From: Oligoflexus sp.
GTDB lineage: Bacteria; Bdellovibrionota_B; Oligoflexia; Oligoflexales; Oligoflexaceae
Assembly: GCF_035712445.1 (NCBI RefSeq)
Contig: NZ_DASTAT010000049.1
Coordinates: forward strand, 1-43,499
Length of the DNA stretch: 43,499 nt
Reading direction: 5' to 3'
Below the pieces are notes generated by a model that saw only the letters and a list, made by a program, of their open reading frames with translations, was not told where the DNA came from and ran no database searches. Position numbers and translations under genes: made by a program. Shown here piece after piece: positions 9,012 through 16,737 of the stretch (within the stretch, counting starts at the first letter, position 1; each line of letters opens with the position of its first letter).

Positions 9012-11009
9012 TCAGGCTGCAATGACCGCCGGAACCCCCTTCCGCAGGGTCAGGGTAAAGCGGGTTCCATGCTGATCCGGGCTTTCCTCGATGGGCGTGC
9101 TCACGATTTGCAAGGAGCCTTGGTAACGTTCCACGTAGCTTTTGACTATCGGCAAACCGAAGCCGGTACCCTTCTCCCCCTTGAGTCCGGGGCGGGTCGT
9201 GGGGCTGGAAATATCGAAGATCTTCGACTGCAATTCCGCATCCATTCCTATCCCTTGATCGACGATATCGAGCAGAACCTCGTCTCCGCGTTCTTCCAAA
9301 ATCAGTTCGATCGTTTCACCATCGGGACTGAATTTGATCGCATTGCTCAGAAGATTGGCCAGAACATTATAGACAAGGCTCCGCTGCTCGGCGATCACAT
9401 GCAAAGAAGGGGTGAGGCCGCTGATGATAAGGCGGATACTCTTCTCCTCCAGGCGCTTTTGCATAAGGTCCTGGACCTGGACGAGCGCATCAGCGACTCG
9501 AACGGGAACGAGCTTCATCTGAATCTTGCCGGAATTGATCGCCTCGAATTCGCGGACGTGTTCGATGATTTCCTGCTGGTGGACGGCCGCGCTATGCATC
9601 TTCCTCAGATAGCGCTGAGCCTCTTCCCAGGGCATCTCGCCTTGTTCATAGATGCTGGAATAATTCAGCATGATGTTCAGCGGATTGGCCAGATCATGAC
9701 AGATCACGCGCACGAGATTGCGATTCGCGGCGGCCTCACGCTCATGTATGATTTTTTCGCGACGCCGCGCCTCGGCCATCAGCTCGGCCTCCCGAGCGGC
9801 CAGTTCTTCATTCCGTATCCGCCGCAGATAGGTGATCTCCTGCTTTTTGATCTGATTGAACTTGTCGCCCAGGCAAACCGACAGAAATACGGCTTCCCAG
9901 ATGGAACCAAAAGCCAGTTCCACACCCTGAGGCCAGGAGCTGACGACATAGCCAAGCCGCACAAGCGAGAAAAGAGCTGCGCTCAGGATCAAAGGAACCC
10001 AGGCCATCAGAAAGAGGGTCGCCGAACGATCCTTTTTTACGGCTCCGACGAGGGCCACGATGAGGATCAGCAGCGGCGCCAGAATCAAAACATAATAAAG
10101 GGAGCGCATCACAAAAAGATAGCCCCCGCCAAAGGCCCCAAAGAATCCGATCAGAATTTGAATGACGGCCAGGATCTGCATGCTCCACCAGAGCAGTTGA
10201 TTTTTGCTGCGGACTCCTAAAAATGAAGCCGTGAAAATCAGAGCCAAGGATGGCGCGAGGCTGGGCAGCAGGATGGACATCACGCTGTTAAGATAAGGCG
10301 ACTCCGGCCACAGAAGGCCATAGGCCGAGCCAAAGCTGACGGAAATGGCTCCCGCGGTGACGCCTTGAAAGAGGCAGTAGCTTAAGTAGATGCGTTCGCG
10401 GCTGCTGACAAAGAGCAGAAAGTTAAAGAGTATGATCGAAGCCATGGCCCCGAAATAAAGCGTTCCCGCATGACCAGCCTTGGCCGCTTCCGCCTCCAGG
10501 GTCCACTTGGGATAGATCTGCAGATCAATTTCCACGGGGGCCGTCGATTGAAAGCGCAGATAGATCTGCCGGCTTTCACCAGGAGCGAGCGTCACAGGAA
10601 AGGCGAAACCACGATAGAAAAATCCGCGGGATGCAAAGGGCGTATGATCGCCGGTATGCCGCTCAACGTCGACGCGATCACCATCGAGTCCATAAAAGTC
10701 GATCACATCCGTACGCGGATCTTCACTGACCAGATAGATCGTCCGGCTATGGAGCGCCGAGTTGATGAGCGTGGCGCGGACCCAGAAGGCCTTCTCTGTG
10801 ATTCCGAACTTGAAGGTCTTGAGCCCGGATGCAACGCCTCGCCAGCCTGTCAGCTGCGGGACGGCCTCGATGCGCATTCCGGCCCGCGGTTCCTCGATCA
10901 CCTCGAATTGCTTGGAGACGGCGATTTTTTTTTCAAACTGACCAATGTCGATCGCTCCGGCCAGAGCATCCACCGTGAAAGTCAGTAAAATGAACAGAAA
11001 CCACCGCAT
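9012..11009 (-). CDS. 7TM-DISM sensor histidine kinase
   Basis: This 665-residue membrane kinase has a signal peptide (1-18) and a periplasmic beta-rich 7TMR-DISM extracellular domain (about 25-165). Seven membrane helices (about 180-380) follow, then a Glu/Arg-rich coiled coil (390-430). The HisKA H-box CHDLANPLN holds phospho-acceptor His438. The HATPase domain shows an N box (NLLSNAIKF, about 552-560), G1 (DQGIGM, about 584) and G2 (GTGFGLP, 614-620). The family senses soluble ligands, often sugars or other small molecules, and phosphorylates a response regulator. No receiver gene is adjacent, so it is an orphan kinase here. The next gene on the strand is the leucine-rich-repeat lipoprotein, 120 bases away. 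Confidence 0.93.
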   Translation of the reverse strand: MRWFLFILLTFTVDALAGAIDIGQFEKKIAVSKQFEVIEEPRAGMRIEAVPQLTGWRGVASGLKTFKFGITEKAFWVRATLINSALHSRTIYLVSEDPRTDVIDFYGLDGDRVDVERHTGDHTPFASRGFFYRGFAFPVTLAPGESRQIYLRFQSTAPVEIDLQIYPKWTLEAEAAKAGHAGTLYFGAMASIILFNFLLFVSSRERIYLSYCLFQGVTAGAISVSFGSAYGLLWPESPYLNSVMSILLPSLAPSLALIFTASFLGVRSKNQLLWWSMQILAVIQILIGFFGAFGGGYLFVMRSLYYVLILAPLLILIVALVGAVKKDRSATLFLMAWVPLILSAALFSLVRLGYVVSSWPQGVELAFGSIWEAVFLSVCLGDKFNQIKKQEITYLRRIRNEELAAREAELMAEARRREKIIHEREAAANRNLVRVICHDLANPLNIMLNYSSIYEQGEMPWEEAQRYLRKMHSAAVHQQEIIEHVREFEAINSGKIQMKLVPVRVADALVQVQDLMQKRLEEKSIRLIISGLTPSLHVIAEQRSLVYNVLANLLSNAIKFSPDGETIELILEERGDEVLLDIVDQGIGMDAELQSKIFDISSPTTRPGLKGEKGTGFGLPIVKSYVERYQGSLQIVSTPIEESPDQHGTRFTLTLRKGVPAVIAA

Positions 11010-11033
11010 AAAAGGGAGAAACCTCCAGCTCCA

Positions 11034-11062
11034 TTATCGGAAGAGCCGCACTCAGCTATAAT
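11034..11062 (+). promoter_or_regulatory. Predicted sigma-70 promoter for the transglycosylase-like lipoprotein gene
   Basis: A perfect -10 TATAAT (11057-11062) lies 17 bases after a weak -35 (TTATCG, 11034-11039). Expected transcription starts near 11069, giving a leader of about 26 bases that contains the strong GAGGAGG ribosome site at 11081-11087. Confidence 0.5.
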
Positions 11063-11094
11063 GATAGGAAACGCTGCCGCGAGGAGGTCCTTTT

Positions 11095-12687
11095 ATGATA
11101 CGCACAAAACTCCGGCCTTTTATCTTTGGTTTAAGCAGTTTTCTGCTGCTTCCTTCCTGTGGCCAGGAACCCAAAAAGAAGGCCCCCAATGCTCCTCCCC
11201 TCGGGGAAGTGGCCCAGGTTTTTCATGATGTCGCGAGCCGCTATCGGCTTCCGAAAGACATTCTGATGGCCGTGGCCTACAAGGAATCCGGCTTTGCCGC
11301 CGAACCCAGCCGCGGCATCTATGACCAGGATGGATCCATTCGCGGGATGCAGAATGGGGAAACGGCTGTAGGTCTGCCGCGCAGCATTCTGAAGCTGGAG
11401 GATACTCCCGAGAATCATTCCTTCCGCGCGCAGATGGAAGCCTATGGCGCCTTCGTTCGGGCAAACCTGGATGCCCAGCATCTGGATCTTTCCCCGGCTT
11501 TGAACACCGCCGACGCGGTTTATGATTGGGCCTGGCAGCTGGCGCAGATGCATTCCCGTGACAAGGAAGCCCGCAAGAACGTGCAGATTGTTTTTGCGAT
11601 GGAAACCATCGAAACCCTGAACCGCGGTTTTCTGTGGCAGGACGATGACACACTGGAAAAAATCGAACTGCCCCCGCGCAATCCACCGTTGACCATCGAA
11701 AGCTTCTCGGCTCCGATTCAAGCCAATCTGCAGCTCGATACCAGCATCTCGGAAATCTTCACCGTCGATTACCTGCAGCTGACCTATGGTGAAACGGGCA
11801 AGATCGACAATCAACCGAAGCGCGTGATCGTCGTTCACTGTCCCTTGACGCTCTCCAGCTGCCTTGCGTCCCAGGTGCAGCCTGCGTCCCCTGATCATGT
11901 GGTCCTGGGGGCCCATTACATTATCCCGGCCGACGACAAACTTCTGAAAAAGCCGGTCAAGATCCTGCCGCATCGCGCACCTGTTCGCCTGACCGATACC
12001 AATGGCCAGCAGCAGCTGATCACCGATGCGATTGTGATCATGATCGTAGGACAATCGGGTCATTATCAGGATGGTCAGCGTCTGCAGGTCGATCCCTCGT
12101 GGTACAGCAGAAAGCAGCTGCAGCAGATGGGTAAAGTCATCGAAGGCGTTTGCACTTTGATCAATCGTGATGATCCTTCCGTGGATATGCAGCGCTGCCG
12201 AACACCCCAGGATGGTCTGGAGTTCCGCGTTCCGAGCGGCAAGGCCTTCCGCATCGGTGATATCCCGGACTTTGAGCCCACGATCTTCTGGTCGTTCGCC
12301 CGCAGCCCTGATGATCTGAGCGGCGACATTGACCTTCAGCTGCCCGTGAATCAAAAACTCTTCCCTGCCGGTTCATCGATCAACCTGAACCTCGCCTTCA
12401 TCCGCAGCACGGCGAAGATTGATGTTCAGATTCTGGAACGCTGCCCCTCGGGCAAGACGGTCTGGTCCACCATCAATAGCATGGCGGTTCGGAATATTGA
12501 TCGCAAAACCATCCAGGTGGAACGCTTCGACCAGGGCCCGAACCTGAATGGTCAGCAGTTCATCCGGGCTTTGGCCTATGATGCGAATGGTCGTCTGATG
12601 GGCTGGGGCATGCAGGATTTCTTTTTGAGTAACTTTGATCGCACCGGCACACCAGGACCGAATGAAGGCCTTTGCGCGGTGCCCTGA
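11095..12687 (+). CDS. Lipoprotein with transglycosylase-like and degenerate amidase-like regions
   Basis: This 530-residue protein has a lipoprotein signal (LLLPSC, Cys22). Residues about 40-170 resemble an SLT/lysozyme-like fold: YRLPKDILMAVAYKESGF contains the usual family Glu in the ESGF motif, followed by AVGLPRS. Residues about 215-345 look like a distant Amidase_2/PGRP pattern: VIVVHCPL, then GAHYIIPADD, IVIMIVGQSG, and SWYSRKQLQQMGKVI, in the positions of the zinc ligands and terminal helix. The first His and the HY motif are kept, but the rest is weak. The C-terminal 170 residues look beta-rich. A role in peptidoglycan binding or remodelling is inferred. A GAGGAGG ribosome site fixes the start. 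Confidence 0.78.
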   Translation: MIRTKLRPFIFGLSSFLLLPSCGQEPKKKAPNAPPLGEVAQVFHDVASRYRLPKDILMAVAYKESGFAAEPSRGIYDQDGSIRGMQNGETAVGLPRSILKLEDTPENHSFRAQMEAYGAFVRANLDAQHLDLSPALNTADAVYDWAWQLAQMHSRDKEARKNVQIVFAMETIETLNRGFLWQDDDTLEKIELPPRNPPLTIESFSAPIQANLQLDTSISEIFTVDYLQLTYGETGKIDNQPKRVIVVHCPLTLSSCLASQVQPASPDHVVLGAHYIIPADDKLLKKPVKILPHRAPVRLTDTNGQQQLITDAIVIMIVGQSGHYQDGQRLQVDPSWYSRKQLQQMGKVIEGVCTLINRDDPSVDMQRCRTPQDGLEFRVPSGKAFRIGDIPDFEPTIFWSFARSPDDLSGDIDLQLPVNQKLFPAGSSINLNLAFIRSTAKIDVQILERCPSGKTVWSTINSMAVRNIDRKTIQVERFDQGPNLNGQQFIRALAYDANGRLMGWGMQDFFLSNFDRTGTPGPNEGLCAVP

Positions 12688-12697
12688 TTCCAAGCTG

Positions 12698-12734
12698 ATC
12701 TTCTGTGGTCATGGCATCTAGGGCCACAGAAGAT
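12698..12734. terminator. Bidirectional hairpin between convergent genes
   Basis: A perfect 11-bp stem (ATCTTCTGTGG/CCACAGAAGAT) with a 15-base loop lies between the transglycosylase-like gene and the small gene ending at 12718. One arm lies inside the last codons of that small gene. There is no T-run on either side, so it may act by itself or as a barrier to convergent transcription. Confidence 0.5.
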
Positions 12735-13059
12735 ACCTGTTATTGATCGGCATATCGAGGACATCCACCCCATTCCGCGCCCCCTTCATCGTTTCCAGCT
12801 TCACATCGTAGTAATCGACAAAGGTGGACAGTCCATCCTCATTCACAAGGTGCAGGACATTGGGCTGACGGGGGCTGATGCCTTTTACGGTCAGGGTTTC
12901 TCCGGCCTTGAAATCATCGTTCTTGCCGCGGGTCAGGCGCACCTCGTCCTCGACTTCCATTTCATGAAGCTTCGGGGGAGGCTGACGCCGAATACTATGC
13001 TTCACCCCATCTTTCATGTAGGTGACGGTGTAAGGAGTTCTGGGAAAACGCACGCCCAA
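12718..13059 (-). CDS. Small hypothetical protein, possible SH3-like beta fold
   Basis: The protein has up to 113 residues and no signal peptide. It is rich in short beta-type segments (VEDEVRLTRGKNDDFKAGE, ETLTVKGISPRQPNVLHLV), which suggests an SH3-like barrel, and ends in NNRYLLWP. I do not recognise a named family. The likely start is TTG at 13059 with GAGGA eight bases upstream; GTG at 13053 and ATG at 13017 are alternatives. That GAGGA is also the right arm of the terminator of the upstream DUF1501 operon, and the T-run ends in the TTG, so translation would depend on read-through or on an internal promoter. Confidence 0.6.
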   Translation of the reverse strand: MGVRFPRTPYTVTYMKDGVKHSIRRQPPPKLHEMEVEDEVRLTRGKNDDFKAGETLTVKGISPRQPNVLHLVNEDGLSTFVDYYDVKLETMKGARNGVDVLDMPINNRYLLWP

Positions 13060-13097
13060 AAAAAAGATCCTCGCACTCCGGAAGGGAGCCGAGGACC
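13058..13097 (-). terminator. Rho-independent terminator of the cytochrome/DUF1501 operon
   Basis: On the minus strand an 8-bp stem (GGTCCTCG/CGAGGATC, one G-U pair) with an inner CTCC/GGAG stem is followed at once by eight T residues. It lies 35 bases past the stop of the DUF1501 gene and is the best intrinsic terminator in this part of the window. Confidence 0.85.
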
Positions 13098-13132
13098 TAT
13101 CGGACCGCGTGATGTCCGGGATATCTTACTTT

Positions 13133-14590
13133 TCAGGCAGGTCGAATGATTCCGCTGGCATTGGGTCCACCAGTCGCCGGCACTCCCAAAGCCTGCAGCA
13201 TCACATGATGGACATCCCCCTCGCTCAGCTGCCGACCGGGTTCGGGTTCGCCCGTCGCCAGATCACAGCCGAAGGTGTAGCCTGTTTTCTGATCCACACC
13301 ACCGTAGACCCTGTTGCCTTTGACCAGCGGCGACACCATCACAGCGGCATTATTCAGATCATGACCGCTGCCGCCAGAACGCGAACGATCGCGACCGAAT
13401 TCCGTCGCGACATACATGAGGCTGCGGGACCACATCTTCCCGTTTTCCGGCACACCCAGATGATCTTCATTCTTCAACAGCGTGATCAGACGGTCCATGA
13501 CCGAAAGAAGGCGGCGCCACATCGAGTTCTGCGCGCCTTGATGCGAATTGTGCGACCAATCAAAGCCAAGCGGCAGATTGCTCATGATGCGTCCCGATCC
13601 CAGTTCTTCAAAACGAACCAGAGTGTCAAGACCAATGGTCACGCTGCAGCTGACGCCGTAACGTAGAAGCAAGAAGGCCATGGCGCCCTGCGCTTCCAGA
13701 GGATCGGTCAGGAACTTCGGAAAGACTTCGCGCACCTTGATCAGGAGTGCATTTTGCTCAGCTCGCAGTTTACCGACATCATTGAAGCGGGCCAGATCCA
13801 AAAGGCTCAAGGCTTCCAAAAGCTGGGCGGCCTCGATCGCGGGGATATTCTGCCGGAAGGTGAGAAACTCGCGCAGGGGGCTGAGGTTCTGCATGGTCTT
13901 CGCATGCGGCTGCAGCTGCTCCAATTCCCCGCGGACGACCCGGGCCGCTTCCAACAGTTCATGATTGGTGCGATCGGCGATCACCTGCTCGCGATGAAGA
14001 GCCAGGGGAAAAAGCAGAGCATCGGCAATCTGCTCGGCTTTCGCATATGTGGGCAGCGCGGCATCCGTTCCATCGAGCGCATAACCGCTGAAGGACATGT
14101 TGATGTTCGGCAGCAGGCGATCGGCTCCATACTGAGCTGCAGCGGCTTCCATAAGGGTCCGCCCGCGGTTGACACCGTTGCCATTCATCGAACGCTGCGC
14201 TGCGATCAGATGATTCACGCTGCTGCCGGTAAAGGGGAGCACAGCCAGATCAGAACCATGGCGTTTGATGAAGTCCAACATTTCATAGTCATTGCCGACC
14301 GGCACACCCAGTGAGTAATTGACCTTCTTCACGGCGCGAAAAGCGGAGCCTTCCACACTCTCGATCTGCTCCGGCTTATAGGATCTGATTCCTGCGTTGT
14401 CACTGCTGGCGATCACCGGCAGGAAGGAATCCACGATACTCGCTCCGCCCGAGGCCGCGACCACGATCAGAAGCTTCGCGTTGTCAGCAGCCCGCTTCTG
14501 CGTGCGAGGACGGGCCAGCAATGAAGGACAGGATAAAGCGGCTGCGCCGGTGGCTGCACCCTGAATGAATTGACGTCGATTCCCTTGCAT
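13133..14590 (-). CDS. DUF1501-family protein with Tat signal
   Basis: This 485-residue protein begins with a twin-arginine signal (NRRQFIQGAATGAAALS), so it is exported folded. The body fits DUF1501, part of the alkaline-phosphatase/sulfatase superfamily: an early LLIVVAASGGASIVDSF strand and nucleophile-like region, LPLGFDWSHNSHQGAQNSM, and the late ATEFGRDRSRSGGSGHDLN and NRVYGG motifs. Family function is not established; in planctomycetes and others these genes pair with exported cytochrome-like DUF1549/1553/1588 genes. Here it is the last gene of such an operon, 12 bases after the small exported protein, with AAGGAG seven bases before its ATG. Confidence 0.9.
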   Translation of the reverse strand: MQGNRRQFIQGAATGAAALSCPSLLARPRTQKRAADNAKLLIVVAASGGASIVDSFLPVIASSDNAGIRSYKPEQIESVEGSAFRAVKKVNYSLGVPVGNDYEMLDFIKRHGSDLAVLPFTGSSVNHLIAAQRSMNGNGVNRGRTLMEAAAAQYGADRLLPNINMSFSGYALDGTDAALPTYAKAEQIADALLFPLALHREQVIADRTNHELLEAARVVRGELEQLQPHAKTMQNLSPLREFLTFRQNIPAIEAAQLLEALSLLDLARFNDVGKLRAEQNALLIKVREVFPKFLTDPLEAQGAMAFLLLRYGVSCSVTIGLDTLVRFEELGSGRIMSNLPLGFDWSHNSHQGAQNSMWRRLLSVMDRLITLLKNEDHLGVPENGKMWSRSLMYVATEFGRDRSRSGGSGHDLNNAAVMVSPLVKGNRVYGGVDQKTGYTFGCDLATGEPEPGRQLSEGDVHHVMLQALGVPATGGPNASGIIRPA

Positions 14591-14602
14591 GTCCCTTCTC
14601 CT

Positions 14603-15154
14603 TTAGAAGAACAGATTGGCCCATTGAGAACCCACTGCCAGACAGAGTGCCTGGCTCCACTGATCCATGGGAACAGCCCCAAAGCGCGTGCGATCCGCCA
14701 GCTTCAAAGCGGTGCTGACCTCCGCGCTGCTCGCGGCCCTTTGGAAAAATCTTCGATAGAGATCCTGAACCTGCTGCGTGATCAGCTCATCATTGGTTTC
14801 ATTCAGAGTCTTGTCCAAAGGATAGAAGCGGAACACCGTAGGTTCGCTCCCATCTTTCTTAATCCTTTGAATGCAGCTGTGGAGGACCGTGCGCTCAAAC
14901 GCGGTGGCGGTCAGCTGCGATGGTTTTTCCATCGATGTATACTGGGCGCGGGCAAAGGGATCGCGCCCCCCGAGAGCGAAGTTATGAACAAGGTCCGTAC
15001 AGGAATAGGTCCCGAGTTCGAAGCAGAGCTTGTCCGGGGGCAAGGACAGGGCCTGAGCCAGATCATTGCGCAGGACCGTGGCCCTTTTCCACATGACATC
15101 GGCCTGCAGCGGCGCTGCTAAAAAAAACATGACGGCCAGAATTTTATTCCGCAT
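14603..15154 (-). CDS. Small exported protein of the cytochrome/DUF1501 operon
   Basis: This 183-residue protein has a short signal peptide (MRNKILAVMFFLAAPLQA). The C-terminal part QVQDLYRRFFQRAASSAEV resembles the helix-turn segment (LyxrxLxRxPsxxE) of DUF1549/DUF1592-type exported proteins. It could therefore be a detached piece of a larger cytochrome-linked protein; this is inference. It overlaps the end of the upstream cytochrome gene by 11 bases and has GGGAGGG six bases before its ATG, so translation is probably coupled. Cysteines at about 44, 52, 94 and 170 may form disulfides. Confidence 0.8.
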   Translation of the reverse strand: MRNKILAVMFFLAAPLQADVMWKRATVLRNDLAQALSLPPDKLCFELGTYSCTDLVHNFALGGRDPFARAQYTSMEKPSQLTATAFERTVLHSCIQRIKKDGSEPTVFRFYPLDKTLNETNDELITQQVQDLYRRFFQRAASSAEVSTALKLADRTRFGAVPMDQWSQALCLAVGSQWANLFF

Positions 15155-16520
15155 CGCTGACCCTCCCGGCGAAGCTCAAGGTTTCGACTAGGCGCTGAAT
15201 GAGACGATCGGCCGAATATCCATCATCGTCCAGATTCTGCCAGACCTTCGCAAAATCGGCCCGCTGCTGGCTGGTCCGGGGCGCATGCCCGATGGAGAAT
15301 TGATAGAACATCATCGTCAGGCTTTGTTTGAAGGCATCCGAAGCGGCCGCTTTCTGGGCCCAGTCGCCAAGGTTGGCCACGGGTTCACCGAAGAGGTAGC
15401 CAAGGCCTTCATACTGCGTGCGCTCGGGGACATAGGTTCCCACCTGATGGCCGCGAACCGAAAGTCCGGCATAAGGTGTGAAAGCATAGGAGAGGGGATC
15501 CAGAGTGCTGTGGCAGAAGGCGCAGGCCGGCTGCTGCACACCTTTATTATCATAGTCCTTGGGTTCGTGATCAATGGGGAAGAGGCCCTCACTCTTCGCG
15601 ATATCATATCCGAGATAGGACCGATAGGCCTGGGCCGCTGTGTTGCGCGGGATATCCGCAAACATGGTGTTCAGGGCGATGAACCACTGCGTGGTCAGCA
15701 TTCCATAACGGCGATCGATCTGCAGGGGCTGACCGTTTCCAATAACGGACTTGCCTGGGATGGGATAGCTGGCGATCGGACCTTCGACCTTCTGGCCCTT
15801 ATCATTAATATGATACTGGGCAAGGAGCAGGTCCCGCGCATCGTGCCCTTCGCTCAACGCAAAGGCAAAGAGCCTGTAATCATATTTATAGTCGCCGATG
15901 ACGAAGGGATCCCCTTCGGCACCGATGGCAAGGTTGGGCCTGATCTTGTCATCGGCCAGCCTCTGCAGGGCCTCGTTTTTCCAGTAATCGCTGCGCAGAC
16001 ACTGGGCGAGATAATCCTGCCGCCATTGTCTTTTCAGTATGGGATCGACATTGTCCCGCTGCTTTTGCAGTTCGTCCGGCGCCGGGCTGCTGCCGCAGAA
16101 GAGGAGACTGATGCGCCTGAGGGCCAACTCGGGATCAAAAACCAAAAGCGCATCCTGCCCAGGTTTTTGATTGGGATCGCCGGGCGCTGTCCCCGCATCG
16201 ATTTCAAGGCCGTTGGCAACCCCATCGGCATCGCTGTCGCGACCTTCGACCGTGACCATCACCGGCTTCAGATACTTCTGAAACGCGGCCGGTTTGCGAT
16301 CGTAATCGGGAAAGCGACTCAGCTCCGTTTTGAGATCAAGACCGTAAGGATTGAGGTTCGGCGCCTGGCTGTGGCAGGTGGTGCAGACCGTGGCCTGGTT
16401 CACGCACAGGGGCGAACCGGGATAGCCCTCACAAAAAAGCCGCGTGTTCTGGGGGATGGCCAAAGCAGTCAGAGGCCCCAGCTGCAGAAAGCCGGCGATC
16501 GCAAAAACAAGACGCTTCAT
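15144..16520 (-). CDS. Exported di-haem cytochrome-like protein (DUF1588-like)
   Basis: This 458-residue protein has a signal peptide (MKRLVFAIAGFLQLGPLTALA). It has two CxxCH haem-attachment motifs: CTTCH (46-50) near the N-terminus and CAFCH (333-337). The second is followed by STLDPLSYAFTPYAGL, very like the DUF1588 cytochrome motif CxxCHxxxDPxGFAxxxxD. Between them DSDADGVANGLEI (95-107) is a calcium-binding thrombospondin-3-like loop. The region RYGMLTTQWFIALNTMF also fits DUF1588. It should act in the periplasm as a c-type cytochrome, probably with its operon partner DUF1501. The start is set by AAGGAG six bases upstream; a longer frame to 16592 lacks this. Confidence 0.88.
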   Translation of the reverse strand: MKRLVFAIAGFLQLGPLTALAIPQNTRLFCEGYPGSPLCVNQATVCTTCHSQAPNLNPYGLDLKTELSRFPDYDRKPAAFQKYLKPVMVTVEGRDSDADGVANGLEIDAGTAPGDPNQKPGQDALLVFDPELALRRISLLFCGSSPAPDELQKQRDNVDPILKRQWRQDYLAQCLRSDYWKNEALQRLADDKIRPNLAIGAEGDPFVIGDYKYDYRLFAFALSEGHDARDLLLAQYHINDKGQKVEGPIASYPIPGKSVIGNGQPLQIDRRYGMLTTQWFIALNTMFADIPRNTAAQAYRSYLGYDIAKSEGLFPIDHEPKDYDNKGVQQPACAFCHSTLDPLSYAFTPYAGLSVRGHQVGTYVPERTQYEGLGYLFGEPVANLGDWAQKAAASDAFKQSLTMMFYQFSIGHAPRTSQQRADFAKVWQNLDDDGYSADRLIQRLVETLSFAGRVSDAE

Positions 16521-16563
16521 GGAAAGCTCCTTGTGCTCAGTAGACGAACTAAGATCTGAGAAC

Positions 16564-16592
16564 ATGCTAGTTTTTTTTGCCAGATTCGCCAA
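16564..16592 (-). promoter_or_regulatory. Predicted promoter of the cytochrome/DUF1501 operon
   Basis: On the minus strand TTGGCG (16592-16587) and TAGCAT (16569-16564) are separated by 17 bases that include an A8 run. Each box matches the sigma-70 consensus at four of six positions. The leader to the ATG at 16520 would be about 37 bases. Confidence 0.4.
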
Positions 16593-16737
16593 TAGGAATT
16601 TATGTCAAAAAAAATTGAATCCGAACTTCGCTTGAATGGGCTTTGGTGTTTTCTTAAACATCTGTATCCCTGGCGGCGGGGCAGAGACTTCGTGAATATA
16701 TGCTATCCTCTTCCATACAGACATCGAGGACTCCAGC

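Noticed and set aside
15285..16559. A 424-codon plus-strand frame
   Set aside because: It is opposite the di-haem cytochrome gene; no domain or ribosome site.
16603..16608. A perfect minus-strand TTGACA
   Set aside because: No acceptable -10 lies 16-18 bases downstream; the TTGGCG/TAGCAT pair closer to the gene fits better.
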